In this document: piece by piece, positions 12,681-25,400 of the stretch
How the letters are laid out: each line of letters begins with the position of its first letter
How positions within the stretch are numbered: the first letter of the stretch is position 1
Origin: Apostichopus japonicus
Lineage: Eukaryota; Echinodermata; Holothuroidea; Aspidochirotida; Stichopodidae
NCBI RefSeq assembly: GCF_037975245.1
Contig: NC_092576.1
Coordinates: forward strand, 41,005,611 to 41,065,610
Direction: 5' to 3'
Length of the DNA stretch: 60,000 bases
Program-made: the position numbers and the translations under genes
Notes under the pieces: generated by a model
What the model was told of the DNA's origin: nothing
Database searches by the model: none
What the model saw: the letters and a program-made list of their open reading frames with translations, nothing else

Positions 12681-12921
12681 GGACTGTTAGCTCAGTGGGT
12701 AACGCCGGTGCCTTCCAATCATAAGGTCCCCAGTTTGAGTCACTCCAAGATTAATGTATGTCATCCAGTTACAGAGTTTTTGACAATTGACAATTCATAA
12801 TCATGGATTTTAAATATGAATGTAAGGGACTGACTTCGGTCAGCTTGCGGCTTTGATAAGCCAATGAGGCTTCTTTGCGAGTTCCTGCTTACAGGAGGAT
12901 CTAAAATACATACATACATAC
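12681..12921 (+). mobile_element. tRNA-derived SINE, family 1, copy 1
   Basis: The head reads GTTAGCTCAGTGGGTAACGC (A box), then GGTGCCTTCCAATCAT, which resembles a tRNA-Gly(TCC) anticodon arm, then AGTTTGAGTC (decayed B box). A unique body of about 150 bp follows and a (TACA)n tail ends near 12920. A second copy at 44276-44535 shares head, body and tail, which proves a dispersed family. Confidence 0.85.
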
Positions 12922-13615
12922 CTTCTACAATGGTTTGAGCATATTGTTTGAACTGTCAATAGCCCAGATGAATAGATGAATGATAAAATATTCTTCATAG
13001 CTTACAATAACATTACAATAGGATATATCCACGTGCTATTTGGGAGATGTTTAAAATGGAAGAAGGAATGACCTCCAACCATCCCCTTCTAGCCTCCACT
13101 CTCAAATTTCTCTCATCTTCGTCACCCACTCGATTGTTTCCTGACTAATCTAGAAGGATCCTGAATACAGACATGACTATTTCGAAGGATTTATATACAT
13201 TCTACAAACATTTGAACAGCTAAATATTGTTTTTATTCTATGTATTAATAAAATCAGGTTCAGGATACAGCTAACACATAGTATGATTTTCTTCATCATT
13301 CACACTGGGCTAAGAATAGGGTCAATAACTATGGCTTATGTCATACACTCCTAAGTAGACAATTGAAAGAATATCAAAAGTTACAACAAAGCCACGCTCC
13401 CCCTCCACAAAAACCTCTGCCATCCCATCTCCTGTCACATCTCTTTTAATTATCTAAGAAGGGAATGAATAAACCTCCCCTCCCCTTTTCTTCCTCCCCT
13501 CCCCTCTCCCCCTACCTAACCCACCCCCCTACCTAACCCACCCCCTCTATCCTCATTCATCTTTCTATCCACATTCACAAGTTTTCCTTCTTAACCCCCT
13601 TTCCTTCCTTTTCAC

Positions 13616-13700
13616 CTCCATTACTAATTACCTCCATTACTAATTACCTCCATTACTAATTACCTCCATTACTAATTACCTCCGTTACTAATTACCTCCC
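13616..13700 (+). repeat. 17-bp tandem repeat (CCTCCATTACTAATTAC)
   Basis: Five near-identical copies of a 17-bp unit in a pyrimidine-rich tract. The last copies carry single changes (CCGTTACT). Confidence 0.85.
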
Positions 13701-13859
13701 ATTGTTACACCCCTCAGAGTTTATCTAGTCATCGCTCTTTCCATTCATCTTTCCTCTCCTTTGTTGTGTCTAATTATACTCTATTCATTGCTCATTTGTC
13801 TAATTTAACTGTGTGTCCATTTGGGTCTCTTTATCTGTTCTTAGTTTGTTTTAGCTTCA

Positions 13860-13925
13860 GTTTGCTTCTGAAGAAGATACTTCTAGGATCGAAATGTGAG
13901 GTCCTCTAATTTTTGCACATTTAAC
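13860..13925 (+). repeat. Recurrent hairpin motif, copy 2
   Basis: CTTCTGAAGAAGATACTTCT followed by AGGATCGAAATG. It is preceded by about 400 bp of C/T-rich DNA, as is copy 3 at 18385, so the pyrimidine tract is probably part of the same repeat. Confidence 0.5.
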
Positions 13926-15882
13926 ATTTTGCAGGTTTTCAACTCTTTCAATATTTGAAAAATTACAATATTATCTTTCAATAAGTAAGAAGACCCCTCC
14001 ACACAAACAGACACGTCTGCGTACCCATTTTCCCTCCCCCAACCCCATCTACCCTCCCCAACCCCATCTTGCCTTCCCCACCCCCATCTTCCTCATCCCC
14101 CATCTTCCCTCTCCATCTCCCATCTTCAATCGCTTTCAAGTATTGTCAAGTCTGTTTTTAATCATTTAATTATTGTAAGAGTACAATGTTTATCCTTCCA
14201 TAAGTAAGAATGATGATAGTCATATGGAGTGGAAATGGATGACTTATCTATGTCAAATAGGAGACACTTTAAAGAATATCAAAAGTTACAACAAAGCCAC
14301 GTTCCCCCCCCCCCCCCCCGGCCCTCCACACACACCTCTGCCATCCCATCTCCCTGCTACAACTAGCAGTACTATTAATTTAACAGAATGCCTTTCCAGA
14401 CCGGGGTATATGCAACGCAAATTTCAAGACCAGGGTATATATCCGTGCAAACTAACTGCAATATGATGGGAACACAACTTCACTAACTTTTGAAATCAAA
14501 GAAAGTCTTATATACACAGGAAGGAACATAAAAAGAAAACAATACCCTTCCAACACCTCCCCTGATAAAAACTTTCATGTTGGGTATGAAATACTTTTGT
14601 GGGCAAATTTTTATGGAGTAAAGAGTGATTGTAAATTTGGTAATATTTAGTCATGTATTTAACTATGAAATTGTAACTGTAAGTACATCATGCAAGAAAA
14701 AACTGATGGTGTGTTATAAATGAATTTTGAAAGGGACACTTTATTGTTGAACTGAATTCATATATACTGCAATGGTTCACGCTTTACCATGTGAAAATGT
14801 TCCGTCCAAATTCCGATATGAGTAGGGATTGAGTCGCCTAAGTTGAATAAGACGGTAGATCAGGTAGTATATATACTATTTGTCATTTAGAAGAATAAAG
14901 AGAATTATTGCATTGATACTCCAGAGCTAATACATTGTTGGCTACAAGGCAGTGAAACCAGAGATCACAGTGGGCACGCCACCCCCCTTCTTTCCGCCAC
15001 TTCGTGAAATGCCTGAAAAGTGTCACTTTTCATAAAATTGAAGGGCCCATTTTGTGGAGAGGTTCCTGGCAGGAGTTTTTTTTGAGGTGTTTCATGAATT
15101 GAACCAGTAACCTCAGGATTATAAGTCTAGCGTTCTGTAGCAGAAGGACCAACTGGAGTACCGTTAGGCTGGAATGCATGATGTGAACACTATGTTAAGC
15201 AGGGTTTGAATAAATTTGAGTAAATTTGGTAAATTTCCACACACAAATATCCAATTACTATGTAATTCAAAGTCTGCTAGCCAACTTTCATTCCGATGTT
15301 GTAGTAAAAAGTTGGTAATGTTGAAATTGTTCATTTGCCCCTTTACATGTAATTAATTATACCATTACATAAAGTGTCACCAATTTATACTTGTTCCTTA
15401 TTTTTAACTTCATGAAGCCCAAAAAAAGAAAGAAAAAAAAAAAAGTGGATGAAATTTGATCACACAAAAATCTGCATCTAATAGAGTCATTCCTACTCGA
15501 TGAGGCAAGCAATTTGAATTTTGATGAGAGAAAATATATTCAAGTGAGAAGTGATAAAACACAGTTGTTGATGGATACAGTAGTAACATTGCTGCACCTA
15601 ACTGTGTCAAAGGTCAATGGTAACATCTGTTACCCTCATTGCCTAAGCACAATTAGGCTAAGTGTGATCTATTGCTCTTTTGGATGAAACATCTTAACAT
15701 GTCTTTGTTAAGTTTTGCCAAGAGAATATGTCATAAGATTGGAGGTGTCCATGAAGGATAATGACAACCTTTGATTTAAAGATAAAGGTGTCCTTTAGTT
15801 GAAACAAGAGAATGAATATCTTCTATATCGGTAATATTACAACATGTGTTAAATTGTTTAGGTCTAGAATAGCTAATAGAAG

Positions 15883-18800
15883 TTAATTTGTACTGGAAAC
15901 CCCAAGACTAACATCACTGTACTGTCTTTGGATGAACCGACCTTGTTGAAGATTGCTAATCATGGCAAGAATGTCTGGTCTGGCTTCAAAGAATTCGACA
16001 AGGGCACATTCAGTCAGCATGGAAGCCAGAAACTGTTCAAATGTTATCTGCCAGTCAACAAGTTCATCCTCTCCTAGTGCTTTCAACTCTGTTGGTCTCA
16101 TCAGTTTACCCTCTTCTGTTCCATCACCATCAGGACTAGCTAGTACCCCAAGTACCCCGAATCCTCCAAACCCCTCTGGTATCAGTTTCTTTTTGGTATC
16201 TTCTCTAGCTTGTTGTTTAACATCATCCTGTTTAGTTTGTTCTACTGCTTCAGATGACGAAACATCTTTTTCTTCTTTCGGGGTTTCACCTTCTTCTTTT
16301 GTCTCCCCCTCTTCATGACTCACTTCACCCCCTTCTGTTCCCGCAGCGGACTTGTCCCCTTCTGTAGCCCCTTTGGACTTGTCCCCTTCTGTTCCCCCAG
16401 CAGACTTCTCCCCTTCCATAGCCCCTTTGGACTTGTCCCCTTCTGTACCCCCAGCAGACTTGTCCCCTTCTGTTCCCCCAGCAGACTTGTCCCCTTCTGT
16501 TCCCTCAGCGGACTTGTCTCCTTCAGTACCTCCAGCAGACTTGCCCCCTTCTGTAGCCCCTTTGGACTTGTCTCCTTCTGTACCTCCAGCAGACTTGTCC
16601 CCTTCCATACCCCCAGCAGACTTGTCACCATGTGCACTTAACTTTTTCAATTCTTTACCGAATATGTTCTTAGTTGGAGTGCTCGTAGCTGATGCTGGGT
16701 CTGAGGATGGGGTGGTCTTCATGTAGAACCTACGACTAACCTCTCCTAATTCAAAGAGAAGAGATCCTGCCGAGGCCAGTGCCTTGTACATCTCCTGTTC
16801 ATTAGGATGGTCACCAAACATGTCATACAACATCTTCAGCAGTTGTATAAATTGATTCTGAAACAAAAGAAAAAATATCACTAGGAAATCAAACAACCGC
16901 AACACAACATTTTCACTACACTGTACTAAATAATCACCATTGTAGAATTGGTTAATTAAAGACAGTTTTTTGGTATTTTACTCAAGTAGCTTTTCAGAGT
17001 AAACTACACAAGATGTCTTTACAATCAGTTGACACATATTTAATAAATTATATTCTATTAATATCTTAGGTATAATAAGTCTATACATCTCTGGTTCTTT
17101 CAGTGATCGGTCAACCAACATTTGTCATCTTGTTTGGGGGGGGGGGGTGGTGGGGGTATCACAAAGGGGGTGAGCAAGGGCTTAATCCTGTATTAAAAGT
17201 TAGGATTATAAGTGAAACATTTTGTCTATATGGGTGAAGCTCATTTACTCCTAGCATCTCAGAGACTTAGTGTAAACACAACTGTCTTCAACATTATTTC
17301 ATCAGTTGCTTCATAGTTTTAATCAAATTGTATCTGGCAGAAGTAGAATATATTCATCTATGGTTCTTTCATTGGTGAGTAAATCAAGAGTTAGTTGGTG
17401 GTAGAAGGGGGGGGGGGGTTAAATGTGGGAGAGGGTAAATGTTGGAGAGGGGAAGAGGTTAATCCTATGCAAAACCGAGGATTCTTTGTTCAGTCAATCA
17501 GTCCAGGACTTGGTATGTTGTTCAGCCATTTTCAATGAAGAAAAAACTGTGACTGTTCTTTTATATGATACTTTACTAAATCCTAAACATTCTTTCTGGA
17601 CAAACTTTGTTTTAGATTTTGACAATTCTGAGAGTGGGGGTGAGGTTCACTTACTCTCAGTGTATCAGTGTAAATGTATACAAACTGTTGCTTAAATTTA
17701 TTTTTCAATCTGTAGTAGATTAATGTAAATCAAAGTAGATATATTTCTGTGGTTCTTACATTGCTTAGTCAACAAAGATGGGGGGTTGGGGAGGGGGTGG
17801 GTGGAGGGTCGGGGAGGTTAGTCCTGAAGGAAGATGAAGGTTCTTATTTGTATCCAGTACCTGGTTCATCTTTGGGATGCTTTTATAATTCTTCCTCTTT
17901 TCCTCTTGCTCTTTCTCCTGCGCCCACTTTCTAAGATAGTATCTATAACCTTCTCGAGCAGCAGCTTTGTCATCTGTTTCATCTGTAAAAAACAAATCGA
18001 ATAAACTAGAATGAAATAAAAGGGAAACAACTGACTGTAAAACAATTAAATAATTTCTTCTGCCAAGCCCCCCTCCTTCTCCCCTTGTTCCCCCCTCCCC
18101 GACATCACTCCTCTTCTCACAGCTCTCTTCCACCCTTTTTTTCTCCAAACCTTTCTGTCCTTGTCATTCTCCAGTTTATTCCCTACTCCTTCCCTTAATC
18201 CTCTCTTTGTCCCTCCACTGTTTATCTCCTACCTCTCCTCTTCCCCTGCTGGTTTCTTTCTTTCTTCTCTCCATCCCTTGTCTACTAATCCCCTTATATC
18301 TATCTCTTTGTGTTCACCATGCTCATTAACCTGTCTGTATTCTGTGTGTGTTTTTGCCCCTTCTGTTACTGTTACTTGTCATTTAGCCTTTGAAGAAGAT
18401 CCTGCTAGGATGGAAACGTCACGCCAACTTACTTTTACACATGTAAAACAATTGTAATAATGACTACAACAAATTTCACCACTGTTGCAGTAAAACTTAT
18501 CTAAGGTATGTGTTCTTTTTACATTTGATTTAATTTATACTAAGGCCCAGGGAGGGACAAGAGAGGGACAAGTTAAGGTTAAGGAAGGGCAAGGGAGAAT
18601 GTTTTAAGAGTTAGCTCATGTAGAACTGTGCTAGATGCATACACATACTAATGATACAGAGAAATCCAATGAAAAGCAAGGATAAATCATGAAGTTAGGC
18701 CAATTAATGTTCATGTATGCTCCAAGTTAAATAATGATAGCTAGAGCCTCTATGGATGAAGGGCTTAAAAGCTGAAAATTGAAATTTTTCCTTTATCTGT

Positions 18801-21800
18801 TTTTACAGAAATAAAAATATTTGAGGTACAGGTATGGCAAATATACCTAAGAGGTAGAATTATGTCCTTGTCAGAAGTCATATAGCTCTGGTATTATAAT
18901 AGATTGACTTCATAACTAATCGTAAACTTTTGTAAATCCTTGATAATTGTAATAATATATCAAAACTTTAATTGAAAAAATATTTAGGCTTGAATCACTT
19001 CTGTAGTTAAATGGACAGTTTGCTGTTGCTAGGCAAAGGTCAACTATAGTTGTTGTTGCTAGGTAAAGGTCAACCATAGTTGTTGTTGCTAGGTAAAGGT
19101 CAACTATAGTTGTTGTTGCTAGGTAAAGGTCAACCATAGTTGTTGTTGCTAGGTAAAGGTCAACTATAGTTGTTGTTGCTAGGTAATGTTCAACCATAGT
19201 TGTTGCTAGGTAAAGATCAACCATACATATGCATGCAGTAAGGACTTCATTATTACTTTATTACAACTATTAATATTAGGCAGACATTAGCTATACTCAA
19301 AAACGTTTTTTAAAACCTGCACGATAGACTTGTGGTGAAAAGTTAAAGCTTCTAAGGCAAGTCATGTTTGGGGTTCATGACATATCAACGTCCCCCTCAC
19401 CACGTACTCACTAAAATATTTACAAATATGTAATATTAAGCATATTCCTTAGGGTATAATCATCCTATATAAGGTGTGGTTTAAATATTGTTTATTAAGA
19501 ATAAATATTAATAATTATTTTCATTTGAGATATCTTGATTATCGTTCTTTTTCAGATGATGAAAATGGTAGAAGATTCACTGATGAACTTTGAACAACAA
19601 ATGAAACTATTTAGTATTTACGAGTGGATTAGATTTTAACTAAGATGAAGTTGAGGATGAACTCATTCATCAGATAAAATTGGAATTGTTAGTAAAGAGA
19701 AGATAAAATGAACTAAAAGATAAGACTACTTCCTTTGACCAAATAAATGTTATAAACAAATGCAGATGTCCTGTACACTAAACCTGCATCATAGAGAATG
19801 ATAAATTGATATAATCACAAAAGAGAGGACCTTAAAACTGCTAAGGATGAACTCATCTGATGAATGAAATCATTGATGAAAAAGAATCATTCAACTGATG
19901 AAATTAAAATTTGCTTGTGAAAGAAAAATCATCATGATGAAATCAAATAAATGGACGCTTATCTGGCTTTGACCAAAAGGAGGATCATGTAAAAACCAAG
20001 ATGAGGTAACCAGCTACTAACTGTACACTAAACCTGGATCATTAGCGACTGATGAAAAAATCAATATCATCATAGAATAAATTAATTTAACACTGATAAG
20101 AGCCTGCTAATCACTAAATACAGGAATAAATCACTGAATTTATAAAAATAAAAGTTAAATATGGTCTGTTTTGTAGATTCTCGCAGGGCTGTGATCAGAG
20201 TCAGAAAGAAAAAGTTTACAGCAAAATAAACTGAAGCATACACAGTGATGGATTATTTGCGGAAAGATGTGCATAGTTGATGATACCAGACAGCAAGTAC
20301 TCAAATTGCCAGATGCCTAAGATGCTGAACACTCAGCACAAAGTGTTGTCCAATATTCACAGCCATAGACACTGATCAATTCTCAGAGAAGCTACAAGTG
20401 TGAAGGCATCTACGTTCTGCATAGTTGATGATACCAGAAAGCAAATACTCAAATTGCTAGATGTATAAGATGCTCTTTCAGCACAAAGTGTTGTCCAATA
20501 CTCACAGAATATTCACAAGAATATGTACAGTGGCTTGTATTAACATTTAAACCAACCTTGTACATCTTTATATTGTTATACGATTTATGTATATGACATT
20601 TGAATTAATGTTAAATTAACGTCATTGTTTATTTGAGTCTGAGTCTGTGGAAGATAAAACTGACTATATTCTAAAAAGTAAGATGTTATGCTTGTCTCAA
20701 TGTAATCTGTTGACTCCTGTCTTTATAGCACATAATCCTTGTTGTAATACAACTATTGGAACACATGAATATAATCTCTCTAATTATTACAAACTATTAC
20801 AATTACAAAGAGCAGTAATTTACCATTGTTTGTTCCAGATGTATCCTCTGCTTTGGCCTCAGAACCTCCGGATAGTGATTCCTCCTCCTCTGTAGGTGAT
20901 TCTGTTTCAGGTGATGAAGATGCAACAGGAACTTCTGATGGGTCCTGCAAGGGGGATCTTATTCTTGAAGGTGGAGACTGTGTAGAGAAGTATTTACATC
21001 TCAGATGAAACTATCTATTTCAAATAGTTTTAGTCTTGACTAAATTTCTTATGTTTTTATTTCTTTTCCACAGAGCAACATTTCTCATTTCAATTTCTCA
21101 TTTCAGTCTTGACTAACTTTTGTCAACCATGATGTCACACATCACTGAAGGATTATCAGTCTCTCACTAAGTTTCATTTTTCTTCATCCAAGCATCATCA
21201 ATCTACTTTATTTTCTTGTTTTCAAGTTACCTAAATATTTAAGATAATGAAGTCACTATTAATCCTAATTCATCAAGGGAGTTAACTGTTCTCATGCATT
21301 CCACACTGGCCAACATCAAGGTATCTAGTAAGATTCTACGCTCTATTCAATCTTAACTTGAAAAAGACCTTCAAGGATATATATGCCATTTAAAGTCTTT
21401 TTAATCTGTTTAGCACATTATTACTGCTATAATACATACTGTGGACCACAGTTATTTACACCTCCTAATACCCCATCATTCACTACCCTCACAACATAGT
21501 TGGTCAATACATGCAACGTGTTCTACCCCCCCCCCCCCCCAATCCACTACAACTTTATCAGGTTATCACTGTTTTTATATTACATACCAGAAGCACCGAA
21601 GATCACAAAAATCCACATCCCTGTCAAGCAACTGCACACTTTATCCTCTCAACATATGCAAGGATGTCCTTACTCCCACCCCCCCCCCCCCCTCACGCCT
21701 CAGAATTTTGTCAGAATATCACTGCTTACATTGTATTCAAGAAGCATCTACATCTAGCCCATAGAAATCTACATCCCCTTCTTATCCACTCAACCCTATC

Positions 21801-22418
21801 AACCCTATCAACATCGCCCCTCTCCTTACAAACCCATTTCCAACTCCTTCCACTTCAACCATTTTAACAAGCTATCATTGTTTTCAAGAAACACCTACGT
21901 CTCAAACTATTTGATTAAAAAATGCAAGGAGGTCCTCACTGTCCCACTTCCACCCTCCTCCTTTACCATTTTAACAGCCTATCACTGCTAGTACATTGTA
22001 CACCAACCTCTGGTCCATGGAAGTCCTACATTTCCCTTCTTACCCATCACTCACTAACCCCCTCAAATTAGTTGATTAATGCAGGCAAGGATGTCCAAAG
22101 TGCCCCCTCCCACTACCCTCCCCTTCCATTTTAATGTTCACCAATCTCTGGTCCATAAAAGTCCTACATTTCCCTTCTTATCCATCACTCACTCACCCCC
22201 TCAAATTAATTGATAAATGCAGGCAAGTATGTCCAAAGTGCCCCCTCCCACTCCCCCACCCCTCCCCCTACCATATTAAGATTCACCTACCTCAGGTCCA
22301 TAGAAATCCATGGCATCTTCTGCCTCATCTGTAGGTTGTACCTTTCCCTGTTCCTCTGTCTCTGTGCTTAGGGTGGGATTAACATCTGATGAGGTGGCAG
22401 TATCTGATACACTGCCTT
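15883..22418 (-). CDS. TBC1D9: TBC1D9-like exons 23-26 (acidic region, 9-residue repeat, conserved tail)
   Basis: Exon 23 22418-22291, exon 24 20977-20824, exon 25 17982-17861, exon 26 16857-15883, covering residues 1026-1484. Exons 23-24 encode Ser/Thr/Glu-rich sequence. Exon 25 has the conserved YRYYLRKW element and ends PKMNQ. Exon 26 continues [20 protein letters not shown], matching the family, then eleven GDKSAGGTE-type repeats, a Glu/Lys-rich stretch and the conserved end [20 protein letters not shown]. Exons 23 and 24 were accepted because both have AG/GT borders and correct phases; the plus-strand frame over exon 24 is a shadow. Confidence 0.88.
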
Positions 22419-25400
22419 CTGTAAACAAATGAAGCTAATAATATTAATAATCAGCAGTTATACTTACGATGCTTAAGCAACCACAAATGTGGGAGAAACC
22501 CGCAAGGGCTTATAGATTAGAACGTACATTAAGGGTGGCTTCCAATTCAACATTTAATCTTTTCACTTTAGGAAGTCATCTCAGATGGGAAAACCGTAGA
22601 TTGCTCTTGAACCTCCCGATTGCTAAGCCTCATTGCTTCAAATGCCCCCACCTTTATCTATTCGGCCACAGAGGTAATCTTGAATTACTACAGCGGCTTA
22701 ATTATCTTAACATGGTTTTGTGTAACAACCAAGTTAGATTTACCTTTTGTAATCATAACCCCCTGATTGTTAAAGTCTCATTATTTATTCCACTATAAAT
22801 GCAACCTATTACCAATCATTAACTCTACCGTCCACTTTGATTATATTGTGTGCAGTGTGATAGTCTGACAGAAAATAGTAATCAGCTATAAGATAACTTT
22901 ATTTAAATACTAGTCTTGGCTTCCTGATCTAACTATACCATTGTCACTGTGAGATGAAAACATCACCTTCTTCTACAACACTGACTGTTAGTCCATGTAA
23001 ATATTCTTGTATCTGCTATCATGTAATTTCACTACAATTGTCAGGAAACAAATGACCCAGTAATAATAATTAATAATAATTAACAGTTCTTACATAGCGC
23101 AACTTACAAAAAAGTCTCGCCACGCTGTACTTAACCCTGATCATTGGTAACTTGTCACACCTACACACCAAAGTGTGCACAATTCAAACAATCTCTCCTG
23201 GGGCACCACAGCCACGTGTCCCCTGGGGGACTTCCCATAGGGTGCAGCCACAAACTGGCGCACGCAACTATATTTACAAGTCACCTCGCAAGTCCCCATT
23301 TATACACCTGGGTGAAGAGAGGCAATGGAGATAAAGTGCCTTGCCCAAGGACACAACGCAATGATCTGGCCAGGGCTCGAACCTGTAATCCTTAGATCAC
23401 AAGTCGACTGCCTTAACCACTTGACCACAACGCCCTCAGTAATCACCTGTAGTTCTTTTGTTTTCATAATTATAGTGTGTTTAATTTGACAGTCTGACAG
23501 AGAAGCTAGGAACCAGCTATATGTTTACCTGTTCTATTGTCAACTACAGGGCTTTCTATCTCTTCTGGTAAGAGAGCTGGTGGTAGATGCATCTCGTATA
23601 ACATTCTAAGTCTTTCTGCCATCTCAGCACGACACATGACACTCAGACCAACCGCAAAATCACGAAATGAGAGCAAACTGTCACAATCATGGTCCAGCAA
23701 CTAGAAAACAAACAAACAAGTTTAAATTTAAAAAGTGATTATCTAGCATACTGTCACAGTAAGGGTGGCACAACTTACCTTCATACATAATCAACTCATA
23801 AAGATACTATGATCAGCTATTCCCTTTTCAAATTAAGACTGTCACAGCTAACTAGAAGATGTCATAAAAGTAATTAAAGGAATAACCAAGGTAAGGATCA
23901 AAGACAATTTAGATTATTCAGTAACCAAAAAACTCTCTAATATTCAATTTCAAAGTTAACCGCTGCGTGATTGACTGAATACGCTCGCTTTTAAAGTTTG
24001 CTCCTAAGGCCTCACCTCACTGCACAGTATTAAGCCGCCATTGATTACGTAATTACATAATTGGCTCCTACGGCCTAACCATAATGCACAGTGAGCATAT
24101 ATATATATACAATTCACATTACTGGGCTGATTAAAGGTTCAAATTGTAGTGTGTAATATTACTTACATGAATGAAACTATCAAACTCACCCTGAATGCTC
24201 TTTCAGCCATTACATCACCATGGATACCATTAGCCCATGGAGACAGGGCAAGAAATAATGTCTGGAATTTCTGTTGATCAATTTTAACTTGCGTCAAGAA
24301 GTACTGTGTTTGGTCTAGAATCTGTGTGCTGCCTAGCAACCCTCCAGAGAAGTACTCATCCTGGGAAGGTAAGGATTGGAACATTAGCAGTTTAAACATT
24401 ACCTACTCTCTGGAGCATCAATATGATCCTTCTCCATATGCATCAAAAACAAACAAAAATTAAGAAAGAAAGTAGACCCAAATTTTTGATCAGCCGAAGC
24501 GTGCATGAAATATTCGGAACCAATATAAAGCAGTCATTTTAAGGCAAATTTATGTCTTTTTGATCAAGTGCTATCTATGTGGGACTTACTGAGTTTGCTT
24601 ATGACATATGGCCTAATATCTGTTTCAAACAGGACTCAACTATACACTGTATACAGCCCTTTGAGTTTCAATTTTAAAGCATATTCATATCTTTTTGATC
24701 AAGTGTTATAAGATCTATTGTTGACTGCCTTCCCTGAGCACTAGCACCACTGAGCATTGGTTTTCCTCTGGATATTGGCGCTATATAAATTTGCATTTAT
24801 TATAATTATTATTATGTCAGACTTAACTTAGTTTGCTTATGACATATGACCTAATATCTGTTGCAAACATGACTCAATCATACACATACAAATTCCATAG
24901 AGTAACAAGTTTTGCAAAAGCTGATGGTCGTGGGTATCTGCTAAAATGCTTGAGTTCTGAACTTAGCAGCCATTAAGTGGACTAAACAGTGCAGGAGTAA
25001 AACAGTCTTAGGTTAAAGCTTGACACAGTTTGTCAGTTAGTTCAATGGAACAGCTGGTGAAGATAATTCAAATGGGATAAGATGTTGTTAACCCATTCTA
25101 CTGTGTTATTGTTTGATCAAATCTAAACATAAACAGGGGGGTAGGAGCCGAGGTCAATGGGGGCACATGCCCCCCCCCCCCACTTTTTTCCAAAGTAGCA
25201 AATGTGCCCTACTGGCAAATGAAATGTACCCTTTTGATGAAGATAATAGTATTGATAGCGTACTAACACATCATATATATTTAAGTGGTATGGCCGGTGT
25301 GTATCGGTTTATAGCATAACGAGTGGTGGTTGTGAAATGAGACTAGAGCACCAATGGTGCAGAAGCTCATACCTTTTTGAGCTTAAAAATGTAGGGCCCG

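Larger units (their letters stand above)
12922..15882. other. 3' flank of the TBC1D9-like gene
   Basis: No exon supported. It contains a pyrimidine-rich region (13380-13850), a 17-bp tandem repeat, a copy of the hairpin motif and a 16-nt poly(C) run at 14304-14319. The 3' untranslated region and poly(A) site of the TBC1D9-like gene must lie just below 15883, but I could not fix an AATAAA signal. Confidence 0.45.

Noticed and set aside
12681-12745. Stand-alone tRNA gene
   Set aside because: The tRNA-like head lacks a paired acceptor stem and is followed by a SINE body and tail shared with 44276-44535.
16315-16726. Plus-strand Pro/Ser/Leu-rich open frames
   Set aside because: Antisense shadow of the GDKSAGGTE repeat in exon 26.
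20826-21008. Plus-strand acidic open frame
   Set aside because: Shadow of exon 24, which has correct borders and phase on the minus strand.
21441-21867. Plus-strand His/Pro/Ser-rich frames
   Set aside because: Low-complexity reading of the degenerate C-rich array in intron 23.
23370-23436. Stand-alone tRNA gene on the minus strand
   Set aside because: A and B boxes belong to the head of SINE family 3; cloverleaf pairing is incomplete.
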